Part shown: piece by piece, positions 17,380-24,461 of the stretch
Layout: each line of letters starts with the position of its first letter
Numbering within the stretch: position 1 is the stretch's first letter
Origin: Burkholderiaceae bacterium
GTDB lineage: Bacteria > Pseudomonadota > Gammaproteobacteria > Burkholderiales > Burkholderiaceae_E
Length of the DNA: 64,000 nucleotides
Assembly (NCBI GenBank): GCA_024235875.1
Contig: JACKLP010000004.1
Span: 197,322 to 261,321, forward strand
Direction: 5' to 3'
Notes under the pieces: model-generated
Seen by the model: only the letters and a program-made list of their open reading frames with translations
What the model was told of the DNA's origin: nothing
Database searches by the model: none
Made by a program: the position numbers and the translations under genes

Positions 17380-18921
17380 TCAGCCGTCGTTGTCCTGCAT
17401 CATGTCGAGCACGCGGCAGTCCTCGCACATCTTCAGCCGCCGACGCGCCGCCTCGTCGCGAAACATCGGGTGGCCTTCGAGTTTCGCCAGCACGCGTTCG
17501 AGCGCCGAGCGCGTCGCGAACGGCTTGCCACAGCGAATGCAATCGAACGGCGCTTCTTCCTTGAGTGCGACGGCCTCGCGACGGCGCCGCGGGTCGAAGA
17601 CGATTCGCGGCTCGAGTCGGATCGCGTTCTCCGGGCAGGCCTTTTGGCACAGTCCGCACTGCAGGCACTTGCTCTCGAAGAAGCGCAAGGCGGGCCGCGA
17701 GCCACCGTCGCCCAGTGCGCCGGCCGGGCAGACCGATGCACAGGCAAGACACAACGTACAGGCGTCGACGTCGACGATCACCCGACCCAGCGGGGCATCG
17801 ACCGGTAGCCCGGCCAGTGGCGGCGGTCGGCTTGCCGCAGACGCCAGGTGGTCGATGGCGGCGAACAGCGCCTGGCGCTTGCCACCGGTGGCGCCATAGG
17901 TCGCGGCCGCGATGCGCGGCATCGTCTCGGGTCCGGCGTTGCGATCCTGCCACTGCACGGCCGCCGGGAAACCGAGCGAGCGCAGGATCGTGTTGGCGAC
18001 TTCGCGCTGGGCATCGAGCAAGGCGATGGTGGCCGGTGCGATCGTGTCGTCGCGCCAAAGCCGCACGGCCGCCGCGCCATAGGCGATCGCACCGAGCCAG
18101 ATCTCGAGGCCGGCGCTGGCGAGTTCCTCGAGCGCGAGCGGCAACAGGTCCGAACCGTCGAATTCCGGCGCGCCATCGGCTCGATGCAGCAGCACGGTCG
18201 CGCGATCGCCGCCGGCCTCGCGGTACGCGTGCAGCATCCGGCGCAGCCGGGTCAGCGTATCCGCCGCTGGCGGATATCGGTAGGTGATCGCGCCGCTCGG
18301 GCAGACGCTCGCGCAGGCGCCGCCGCCCTGGCACAGGTAGGGATCGACCGAGATCCGTTCGCCGATCGAGCGGATCGCCAGCGCCGGGCAGGCGTCGATG
18401 CAGCGTCGGCAGCCTTCGATGCCGCTCGCGCCGTGGGCACAGAGATCGCTCGCATAGCCGAAGAACTGCGGCTTCTCGAACTGGCCGACCAGCGTCGGGA
18501 TCTCGGCCACGGCCTGCTCGAGCGCATCCGAGTCGGTACCGGGGGCTAAGTAGCCGAACGGCGGCAGCGGCATCGACAGCAACGCCGGCTGGCAAAGGTC
18601 CAGCACGATGTCGGCGCCTTCGACCGTCTCGTCGCCATCGGCGAGCCGGAAGGCGCCCAGGTGACCGGACAGCGAAAGGCCGGCGCGCGAGCGTCCGTGC
18701 CCGCCAGGGGCGTCGCCGCCTGGCACATGGAGCGCGCGGACCCGCAGCCTGTCGGCAGCGCTCGCCATCAGGCGCTCGCGCGCCCGATCCGCGGCCAGTG
18801 GCGGGCCGATGACCAGCACCTCGCCGCGAGATCGGTACTCGACCAGGCCGGTCGGTTCGGGGGCGAGATCGGCGATGGCGGCCAGCGCCCGGCCCTTGGG
18901 CGATTCGGGATCGGTCTTCAT
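17380..18921 (-). CDS. Polyferredoxin of the formate dehydrogenase locus
   Basis: 513-residue cytoplasmic protein with two pairs of ferredoxin clusters. The first pair (CRRCIDACP and CQGGGACASVCPSG) is near residues 170-215. The second (CTLCLACASVCPAG and CLQCGLCQKACPEN) is near 385-445. A long middle domain has no cysteine motif. The C-terminus carries a separate CIRCGKPF...CEDC arrangement that looks like a zinc site. Ferredoxin-like proteins of this type accompany DUF3305/DUF3306 genes in proteobacterial formate dehydrogenase loci. The role is not established; electron transfer to a cytoplasmic partner is plausible. It directly abuts the DUF3306 gene. Confidence 0.85.
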   Translation of the reverse strand: MKTDPESPKGRALAAIADLAPEPTGLVEYRSRGEVLVIGPPLAADRARERLMASAADRLRVRALHVPGGDAPGGHGRSRAGLSLSGHLGAFRLADGDETVEGADIVLDLCQPALLSMPLPPFGYLAPGTDSDALEQAVAEIPTLVGQFEKPQFFGYASDLCAHGASGIEGCRRCIDACPALAIRSIGERISVDPYLCQGGGACASVCPSGAITYRYPPAADTLTRLRRMLHAYREAGGDRATVLLHRADGAPEFDGSDLLPLALEELASAGLEIWLGAIAYGAAAVRLWRDDTIAPATIALLDAQREVANTILRSLGFPAAVQWQDRNAGPETMPRIAAATYGATGGKRQALFAAIDHLASAASRPPPLAGLPVDAPLGRVIVDVDACTLCLACASVCPAGALGDGGSRPALRFFESKCLQCGLCQKACPENAIRLEPRIVFDPRRRREAVALKEEAPFDCIRCGKPFATRSALERVLAKLEGHPMFRDEAARRRLKMCEDCRVLDMMQDNDG

Positions 18922-19695
18922 TCAGTGGGAATCCGTGGGCGGGGAATCGGGACCGCGACGGCTCGGGCCGCCGGATGTCGCGGGATCGTCAGCGGCGCTG
19001 TCGGAGGGATCGTCAGCGCGGGGTTCGGCCGCGTCGTCGGCGGGGGCGTCGGCACTTGCGACGGCCGTCGGCGCCGTGGTGTGCGCCGTAGCGGGCGTAT
19101 CGGCGTCGCGCGTGCCCTGCGGACCGGTCGCATCGGCCGACCGGTCATCGGCCGGCACCTCGTCATGCGCGTCGGCTTGAGCGAGCCGTTCACGCTCCAA
19201 CGCCATCCGGTGGCGCATGTCGGCGGTGACGATGTCGCCGAGCGGCTCGAACTCGGTGAAATCCTCGTCGTAGTCGTCGAGGCCGTCGCGCACCACGAGG
19301 CCGGGCAAGCGAAAGAGGCGGCGCAGCGCCAGCCGCTGGATCTCATCGCTGACACCGGGTTGCATGAATTGCGCGTAGTCGCTGTTCGCGTCGAGCGATT
19401 CCAGTGGGGGCAGCGACGCGTCGATCGGGTTCGACGCGTCGGTCGGGGGCTCGTCGGTCTCGGGCGAAGGCGCGGATGGAGCGTCGCTCGGACTCACTGG
19501 CGTCGCGCTGACGGATGTCGGCGCTGGAGTCGGTGTCGGTCCGAAGACCGCCGCGCTCGGCGCAAGCCGGGCCGCTTCGTCGGGCGAGCGCAAGGCCTTG
19601 GCCGCTTCTGGTTCGTGCGGCGGTTCCGTCTTGTCCGCGCGGGCGTGGGCCTTGCGGCGCGACCAGCGACCGAGGAAACCCTCTTCCCGCGTCAC
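18922..19695 (-). CDS. DUF3306 family protein
   Basis: 257-residue acidic protein. The N-terminus TREEGFLGRWSRRKAHAR and the central PLESLDANSDYAQFMQPGV...ALRRLFRLP match DUF3306, a family of unknown function in formate dehydrogenase loci. The rest is low-complexity Pro/Ala/Asp-rich and probably disordered. The GTG start at 19695 overlaps the stop of the DUF3305 gene (GTGA), which shows coupling and settles the start. The stop immediately precedes the polyferredoxin start. Confidence 0.8.
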   Translation of the reverse strand: MTREEGFLGRWSRRKAHARADKTEPPHEPEAAKALRSPDEAARLAPSAAVFGPTPTPAPTSVSATPVSPSDAPSAPSPETDEPPTDASNPIDASLPPLESLDANSDYAQFMQPGVSDEIQRLALRRLFRLPGLVVRDGLDDYDEDFTEFEPLGDIVTADMRHRMALERERLAQADAHDEVPADDRSADATGPQGTRDADTPATAHTTAPTAVASADAPADDAAEPRADDPSDSAADDPATSGGPSRRGPDSPPTDSH

Positions 19696-20219
19696 GGCCC
19701 ACTCCAGTTCTTGCGCCGACGCTTCACCCGCTCCTGTGGTGCGAAGTGAGTGAGCACATAGGCTTCGATGCCGATCAGCAGCCCGGGGTCGAGCGCGACC
19801 GAATCGACCTGGTCGTCGCCCTCGGTGTAGGCATTGGCAAGGTCGAAGCTCGGCGTGACGATGAAGGGTTCGATCGCGTCGTCCTCGAGCCGGCGACTGA
19901 CCACGAAGCAGCGTGGCGCCTCGACCATCAGATTGAAGTAGTAGCTCTCGCACTCGTCGGGATGCAGTTCGATCTCGAGCCCGTCGAAGCGCTCGAGTCG
20001 TGCGCCGGGGACCTGGTCGAGCAGGTCCTGGCGGCCGAGGTCGACCGGAGCCGCCGGATCGGCCGGCAGCACGGCGACCACGCTTCGCCGCTCGGCGAGC
20101 CAGCGATTCTGGGCCAGTGCCTCGGTGCGCAGGATCACGGTGACCGGTATCCGATCGACGACCTCGATGCCGTCGCTCACCGGGATGAATTGACGCGAGC
20201 CGCCATCCGTCGAGTCCAA
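19692..20219 (-). CDS. DUF3305 family protein
   Basis: 175-residue protein matching DUF3305: IPVTVILRTEALAQNRWLAE near residues 25-45, ELHPDECESYYFNLMVEAPRCFVV near 90-115, and a C-terminal VKRRRKNWSGP. Function unknown; it is co-conserved with DUF3306 and formate dehydrogenase. The TTG start at 20219 is inferred from AGGAG seven bases upstream; no ATG or GTG offers a better fit. It is the first gene of the minus-strand operon and is divergent from fdhD. Confidence 0.8.
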   Translation of the reverse strand: MDSTDGGSRQFIPVSDGIEVVDRIPVTVILRTEALAQNRWLAERRSVVAVLPADPAAPVDLGRQDLLDQVPGARLERFDGLEIELHPDECESYYFNLMVEAPRCFVVSRRLEDDAIEPFIVTPSFDLANAYTEGDDQVDSVALDPGLLIGIEAYVLTHFAPQERVKRRRKNWSGP

Positions 20220-20249
20220 CCGTGTCTCCTGTGGGAAGCTGCGGCGGAC

Positions 20250-20300
20250 AGCATAACCGACGTGGCCATCGGGCAGTTCGGGTTCGGGCTCGGTTATGCT
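20250..20300. promoter_or_regulatory. Mirror-image divergent promoter of fdhD and the fdh operon
   Basis: AGCATAACCGA (20250-20260) and TCGGTTATGCT (20290-20300) form a perfect 11-bp inverted repeat with a 29-bp spacer. Each arm carries TATGCT, a plausible -10 box, pointing outward toward DUF3305 (start 20219) and fdhD (start 20334). The arms may be matched -10 regions, or operator half-sites for one regulator of both directions. Confidence 0.6.
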
Positions 20301-20333
20301 GGCGGCGTGCAATCTCGCCACGCCGGAGCCGCG

Positions 20334-21281
20334 ATGACGCAGCAGCAGGACCCGGATCGCGCCCCGTCGGCTCCGGCCCGGCCGCGTCCGCAGATGACCG
20401 ATGCCGGGCTGCGGCCCGCGCACGCGGTCAGCGCCGTCGACGAGTATGGCCGGCGCCGCGAGGGCTTCATTGCCGGAGAGCGTCCGCTGACGCTCTACCT
20501 GGACAAGCGCGAGATCGTCACGCTGATGACGCTGGGCACCCATCCCGAGTTGCTCGTGCTCGGCTACCTGCTCAACCAGCGCCTGATCGAGGACCCCGGC
20601 GAAGTGCGCGCGATCCAGGTCGACTGGGATGTCGACGCGGCGGCGGTCACGACCTGGAACGGCACCCGGGGAATCGACGAGAAGCTCGCGCATCGCACGG
20701 TGACCAGCGGATGCGGGCAGGGAACGATGTTCGGACGCCTCGCCGACGAGCTCGACAGCCTCAGCCTGGCTCGACCGACCTTGCATCAGTCGCGTCTCTA
20801 TGCGCTGCTTCGTGCGCTGAACGACTACAACGAGGTCTATCGGCGCGCCGGCGCGGTCCATGGGTGTGCCTTGTGCCGGCTGCCGAATGGTGACGGCGAG
20901 GCCGACGCGATGCCTGCGATCGAGTTGTTCGTCGAGGATGTCGGGCGCCACAATGCGGCCGACGCGATCGCCGCCCACATGCGCCTCGACGGCCTCGACG
21001 GTAGCGCCCGGATCTTCTATACCACCGGCCGGCTGACCTCCGAGATGGTGATCAAGGTGGCGCAGATGCGCATCCCGGTGTTGCTGTCGCGCTCCGGGAT
21101 CACGCAAAAAGGGCTGGAGCTTGCGCAACGCGTGGGCGTCATGATGCTGGCGCGCGCCCGGGGCCGTCACTTCCTCGTCTACCACGGGGCCGAGCGGCTG
21201 GTATTCGATGCGATACCGCCGATGCAAGCCGGCGATGCATCGGGCGGCCCGGCGTCGATCGCTCCCAAGACTACGCCCTAG
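20334..21281 (+). CDS. fdhD: Formate dehydrogenase accessory sulfurtransferase FdhD
   Basis: 315-residue FdhD, which transfers sulfur from a cysteine desulfurase to the molybdenum cofactor of formate dehydrogenase. The nucleotide-sensing and cofactor-binding parts are clear: TVTSGCGQGTMFG near residue 122, EDVGRHNAADAIAAH near 202 and YTTGRLTSEMV near 228. Escherichia coli FdhD has a CxxC motif; here only the first Cys is kept at that place, as in other proteins of this subgroup, and HGCALC near 180 gives another pair. The ATG at 20334 has CGGAG upstream; a GTG at 20307 is possible. It is divergent from the fdh operon. Confidence 0.93.
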   Translation: MTQQQDPDRAPSAPARPRPQMTDAGLRPAHAVSAVDEYGRRREGFIAGERPLTLYLDKREIVTLMTLGTHPELLVLGYLLNQRLIEDPGEVRAIQVDWDVDAAAVTTWNGTRGIDEKLAHRTVTSGCGQGTMFGRLADELDSLSLARPTLHQSRLYALLRALNDYNEVYRRAGAVHGCALCRLPNGDGEADAMPAIELFVEDVGRHNAADAIAAHMRLDGLDGSARIFYTTGRLTSEMVIKVAQMRIPVLLSRSGITQKGLELAQRVGVMMLARARGRHFLVYHGAERLVFDAIPPMQAGDASGGPASIAPKTTP

Positions 21282-21360
21282 GGCGTATCGCCGGCTACGC
21301 CAGCCGCTACCCCTTGAGGTGCGGATCCGCTCCCACTGCGGGTGATAGACGCCGGTCCGA
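21274..21360. repeat. Intergenic element shared with 23106-23160 (copy 1)
   Basis: The 25-mer at 21274-21298 matches 21 of 25 positions at 23106-23130; both contain CGCCCTNGGGCGTATC, itself a small palindrome. A second shared block, CCCACTGCGGGTGATAGACG (21332-21351), corresponds to CCCACGCGGGTGTAGACG at 23131-23148. This copy begins in the last codons of fdhD and precedes the FadL-type gene. It may be an operator or an intergenic repeat. Confidence 0.5.
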
Positions 21361-21406
21361 CTTGCCCCTGATCATGACCGGGATAACGTACAAAGGGGGG
21401 GATCCC

Positions 21407-22690
21407 ATGGCACTTGCCGCTCACTTGCGCACGACGCTCGCCGTCGCGGCCCTGCTGACACCGACACTCGGTTTTGCAACCAATGGCTATTTCTCGCACG
21501 GCTACGGCATCAAGTCCAAGGGCATGGCCGGCGTCGGCATCGCGTTGCCGGTCGATGCGATGGCGGCCGCGACCAATCCCGCGGGCATCGTCTTCGTCGG
21601 CAATTCGCTCCAGATCGGGCTCGACTGGTTCAAGCCCGACCGCTCGGCCAGCATCGCCGGCAATGGCGGGGTTCCGGCCTTCGGCGTCCCGTCGCTCGAC
21701 GGAAACTATGACGGCAATGGCAGCAGCAGCTTCCTGATCCCCGACTTCGGCTATAACCGCCTGCTGCGTCCGGACCTGGCCTTGGGCCTGGTCTTGTACG
21801 GCAACGGCGGCATGAACACCACTTACGATCGCTCGCCGTTCACGTCGATGGGCGGGCCGAGTCCAGCCGGCGTCAACCTGACTCAACTCTTCATCGCGCC
21901 GACGGTCGCCTACAAGTTGAACCCTCGGCATTCGATCGGCCTGTCGGTGAACTTGGCCTACCAGCAGTTTTCTGCCGATGGGCTGCAGCCGTTCGGCGGC
22001 TTCGGGCTCTCGAGCGACCAGACCAAGCTCACCAACAACGGTGTGGACTCGTCGAGCGGCTGGGGGGTGCGCGTGGGCTGGACCGGCAAGATCTCCGACA
22101 TGATCACGCTCGGCGCGACCTACCAGAGCAAGACCAAGATGGGCAAGTTCGACAAGTACGCCGGGCTGTTCGCCGACGGTGGCAAGTTCGACATTCCGGC
22201 CAACTACGGGGTCGGCGTCGCGGCCAAGCTCACGCCGCAACTCACGGTCGCGGCCGATGTGCAAAAGATCGAGTACAGCGGCATCCCCGCGATCGCCAAC
22301 TCGATCGGTGCCCTGAGCGCCGGTCGCCTGCTCGGGCAGGCTGGCGGCCCGGGATTCGGCTGGCGCGACATGACCGTGTTCAAGCTCGGCGTGAGCTTCG
22401 AGATGAACAGCAAGCTGACGCTGCGCGCGGGCTACAGCCACGGTCGGCAGCCGATTCCGGCCGGCGAGACCTTCTTCAACATCCTGGCGCCCGGCGTGAT
22501 CGAGGATCACCTCACGCTCGGTGCGACCTGGAAGCTCTCGAACGGGCATGAGCTCTCGGTCGCCTATATGCACGGCTTCGAGAAGTCGGTGAACGGCAGC
22601 AATTCGATTCCGCCGAGCTTCGGTGGTGGCGAGGCCAACCTGCGCATGAGCCAGAACGCGATCGGCATCGCCTACAGCATCGGCATGTAA
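21407..22690 (+). CDS. FadL/OmpP1-family outer-membrane transporter
   Basis: 427-residue beta-barrel of the FadL family, which passes hydrophobic molecules (fatty acids, aromatics) across the outer membrane. The signal peptide ends in TLGFA, and the mature protein starts TNGYFSHGYG. The hatch-domain motif AAATNPAGI near residue 57 is typical. It ends in a barrel strand (GIAYSIGM). A purine-rich AAAGGGGGG precedes the ATG at 21407. It lies just before the DsrC-like, tusA and dsrE2 genes, so the cargo could be sulfur-related or simply hydrophobic; that is inference. Confidence 0.9.
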   Translation: MALAAHLRTTLAVAALLTPTLGFATNGYFSHGYGIKSKGMAGVGIALPVDAMAAATNPAGIVFVGNSLQIGLDWFKPDRSASIAGNGGVPAFGVPSLDGNYDGNGSSSFLIPDFGYNRLLRPDLALGLVLYGNGGMNTTYDRSPFTSMGGPSPAGVNLTQLFIAPTVAYKLNPRHSIGLSVNLAYQQFSADGLQPFGGFGLSSDQTKLTNNGVDSSSGWGVRVGWTGKISDMITLGATYQSKTKMGKFDKYAGLFADGGKFDIPANYGVGVAAKLTPQLTVAADVQKIEYSGIPAIANSIGALSAGRLLGQAGGPGFGWRDMTVFKLGVSFEMNSKLTLRAGYSHGRQPIPAGETFFNILAPGVIEDHLTLGATWKLSNGHELSVAYMHGFEKSVNGSNSIPPSFGGGEANLRMSQNAIGIAYSIGM

Positions 22691-22757
22691 TGGCTGGCGG
22701 GCCGCTCCGGGTCGAAATCCCGGGGACGGCCCGTGCAGTCGCGAAGCAGAGGAAAGG

Positions 22758-23090
22758 ATGGGATACACGATCAACGGTAGCGAAGTCGAGGTCGACGACG
22801 AGGGCTTCCTGCTCGAAGCCGACTTCAGCCGCGAGGCGGCCGAGGCGATCGCCGCGGCCGAGGGGGTCGTCCTGACCGACGACCACTGGCTGGTCATCGA
22901 GTACATGCGCGAGAAGTTCCGTGAAGACGGCCACACGCCGAACTTCCGGAACATGGTCAAGGACTTCGATGCCGAGCATCCGGGGCACGACTGGAAGAAG
23001 TACCTGTACGACCTGTTCCCACAGCAACCGGCGCGTCAGGCCGTGCGCATCGCGGGCCTGACCAAGCCGTTCGGCAAGGGCGGCTACTGA
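22758..23090 (+). CDS. DsrC-family protein lacking both redox cysteines (RspA-like)
   Basis: 110 residues with the full DsrC/TusE fold: DDEGFLLEADFSREAAEAIA near residue 13, LTDDHWLVIEYMREKF near 40 and KKYLYDLFPQQPARQA near 80. In DsrC, two Cys spaced by ten residues carry sulfur on the C-terminal arm. Here those positions are Val96 and Lys107, and the tail is KPFGKGGY, so persulfide chemistry is impossible. Cysteine-free members have been proposed to be regulatory (RspA). A true DsrC with both Cys is encoded at 40194-40529. Neighbours tusA and dsrE2 imply a role in sulfur trafficking or its control. Confidence 0.88.
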   Translation: MGYTINGSEVEVDDEGFLLEADFSREAAEAIAAAEGVVLTDDHWLVIEYMREKFREDGHTPNFRNMVKDFDAEHPGHDWKKYLYDLFPQQPARQAVRIAGLTKPFGKGGY

Positions 23091-23105
23091 GTCTCGTCGC
23101 GGCCT

Positions 23106-23160
23106 CGCCCTCGGGCGTATCACGAGCTACCCCACGCGGGTGTAGACGGCGGCGGTCGAA
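23106..23160. repeat. Intergenic element shared with 21274-21360 (copy 2)
   Basis: CGCCCTCGGGCGTATC, then GAGCTACCCC and GCGGGTGTAGACG, just downstream of the DsrC-like gene and about 90-140 bp upstream of tusA. CTACCCC...GGTGTAG is an imperfect dyad. It aligns with the copy before the FadL gene, which has about 33 extra bases in the middle. Possible operator shared by the two transcription units. Confidence 0.5.
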
Positions 23161-23247
23161 TACGGATTAATCGGAGCAGGCAGGCGTGCGCGTGGCGGCT
23201 AGGGTACGCTTGCAGTTTTTTCCGCCAGACAAGGATGGAGAGTCGAC

Positions 23248-23475
23248 ATGGAATTCGACAAGGACCTGGACGCACGCGGACTGAACTGCCCGCTGCCGAT
23301 CATCAAGACCAAGAAAGCGCTCAACGACATGACCTCGGGCCAGGTGCTGCGGGTTTCGTCGACCGATAGCGGCTCGATCAAGGACATGGAAGCCTTCGCG
23401 CGGCAGACCGGGAACGAGCTGCTGTCCTCGGACACCGGCGGAGACGGCTACGTCTTCTTCCTGAAGAAGAAGTAA
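23248..23475 (+). CDS. tusA: TusA-family sulfur carrier protein
   Basis: 75 residues; the TusA motif LDARGLNCPLPIIKTKKAL places the persulfide-carrying Cys14 in CPxP. TusA proteins accept sulfane sulfur and pass it on. In sulfur oxidisers, TusA with DsrE2 and often a rhodanese feeds the Dsr pathway. No rhodanese gene is present here. A GGAG six bases before the ATG supports the start. dsrE2 follows 63 bp downstream. Confidence 0.95.
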   Translation: MEFDKDLDARGLNCPLPIIKTKKALNDMTSGQVLRVSSTDSGSIKDMEAFARQTGNELLSSDTGGDGYVFFLKKK

Positions 23476-23538
23476 TCGCCACCGGGCCGCAGCGGCCGCG
23501 CGCCCCGGCGCGCGGCAAGGTCCGCACAGGAGAAGGGA

Positions 23539-24009
23539 ATGGAACAGAAGAAAATGGCGATCATCGCCACCAAGGGCACGCTGGATTGGTCGTACCCGCC
23601 GCTGATCCTGGCGTCGACGGCCGCTGCGCTCGGGTGGGAGGTCCAGGTCTTCTGTACCTTCTACGGGCTTCAATTGCTGCGCAAGGACCTCAGCGGCATC
23701 GCGATCAGCCCGCTGGCCAATCCGGCCATGCCGATGCCGGTGCCGATGCCGGTGGTCGTGGCCGCGCTTCCCGGCATGGAGGCCATGGCCACGATGATGA
23801 TGAAGAAGAAGATGAAGGACAAGGGCGTGGCCTCGATCGAGGAACTACGCTCGCTGTGCCTGGAGGCCGACGTCAAGTTCATCGCCTGCCAGATGACGGT
23901 CGACCTCTTCGATTTCCAGCAGTCGGAGTTCATCGACGGTATCGACTATGGCGGCGCGACGACCTTCCTCGAGTTCGCTGGCAACACCGACGTCTGCCTG
24001 TACATCTGA
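23539..24009 (+). CDS. dsrE2: DsrE2-like sulfurtransferase
   Basis: 156-residue DsrE/DsrF-like family protein. KMAIIATKGTLDWSYPPLIL at the N-terminus, FCTFYGLQLLRKD near residue 38 and the Met/Pro-rich segment near 60-75 followed by MMMKKKMK are typical of DsrE2, the membrane-associated partner of TusA. The candidate persulfide residue is Cys in FIACQMTVDLF near residue 120. AGGAG precedes the ATG. It forms an operon with tusA and almost touches the S24-like gene. Confidence 0.9.
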   Translation: MEQKKMAIIATKGTLDWSYPPLILASTAAALGWEVQVFCTFYGLQLLRKDLSGIAISPLANPAMPMPVPMPVVVAALPGMEAMATMMMKKKMKDKGVASIEELRSLCLEADVKFIACQMTVDLFDFQQSEFIDGIDYGGATTFLEFAGNTDVCLYI

Positions 24010-24016
24010 TGTCGTC

Positions 24017-24454
24017 ATGAGGGGCGGTTCGGCATCGCGACCCGACGCGCCGCAGGCCTTTGCGGCTGCCGAGCGGATTCGCCCGCGATCGCAGACCATT
24101 CCGATCCACGTCGACGGGGCACCGGCGACCGACGGCCAGCTCGAGGCCTGCGCATCGGCCGAGCCGTTCGCGCTGATGGTGCTCGGCGACTCGATGCTGC
24201 CCGAGTTCGAAGAGCGCGACATCGTCGTGATAGAGCCCGAGGGATTGGCCAACGACGGCGCCTACGTGCTTGCGCGCTGGGATGACGACTGGATCTTTCG
24301 GCAGTTGCAACGCCGTGGCGAGCGCTGGGCGCTATGCCCGCTGAATCCGTCCTATCCCGAGATCTCCATTCCCGATCTGTCACCGGTGCGCGGTGTCATC
24401 ATCCAGAAATCCAAGCCGGGCCGTCGGCGGGCCAGCAAGCGCTACGTGGAGTGA
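24017..24454 (+). CDS. S24/LexA-like protein without helix-turn-helix and catalytic Lys
   Basis: 145 residues that align with the C-terminal self-cleavage domain of LexA/S24 peptidases: FALMVLGDSMLPEFEERDIVV contains the nucleophile Ser59, and GAYVLARWDDDWIFRQL corresponds to the LexA segment with the catalytic Lys. At the Lys position this protein has Arg95, so self-cleavage is unlikely. The N-terminal 45 residues are Pro/Ala-rich with no DNA-binding domain. The ATG at 24017 lies 7 bp after the dsrE2 stop. A co-conserved role in sulfur trafficking is possible; the function is unknown. Confidence 0.75.
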   Translation: MRGGSASRPDAPQAFAAAERIRPRSQTIPIHVDGAPATDGQLEACASAEPFALMVLGDSMLPEFEERDIVVIEPEGLANDGAYVLARWDDDWIFRQLQRRGERWALCPLNPSYPEISIPDLSPVRGVIIQKSKPGRRRASKRYVE

Positions 24455-24461
24455 CGCGCCC

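Noticed and set aside
23106..23160. Riboswitch upstream of tusA
   Set aside because: The palindromes are short and shared with another intergenic site, and no known riboswitch consensus is visible; better explained as an operator or repeat.
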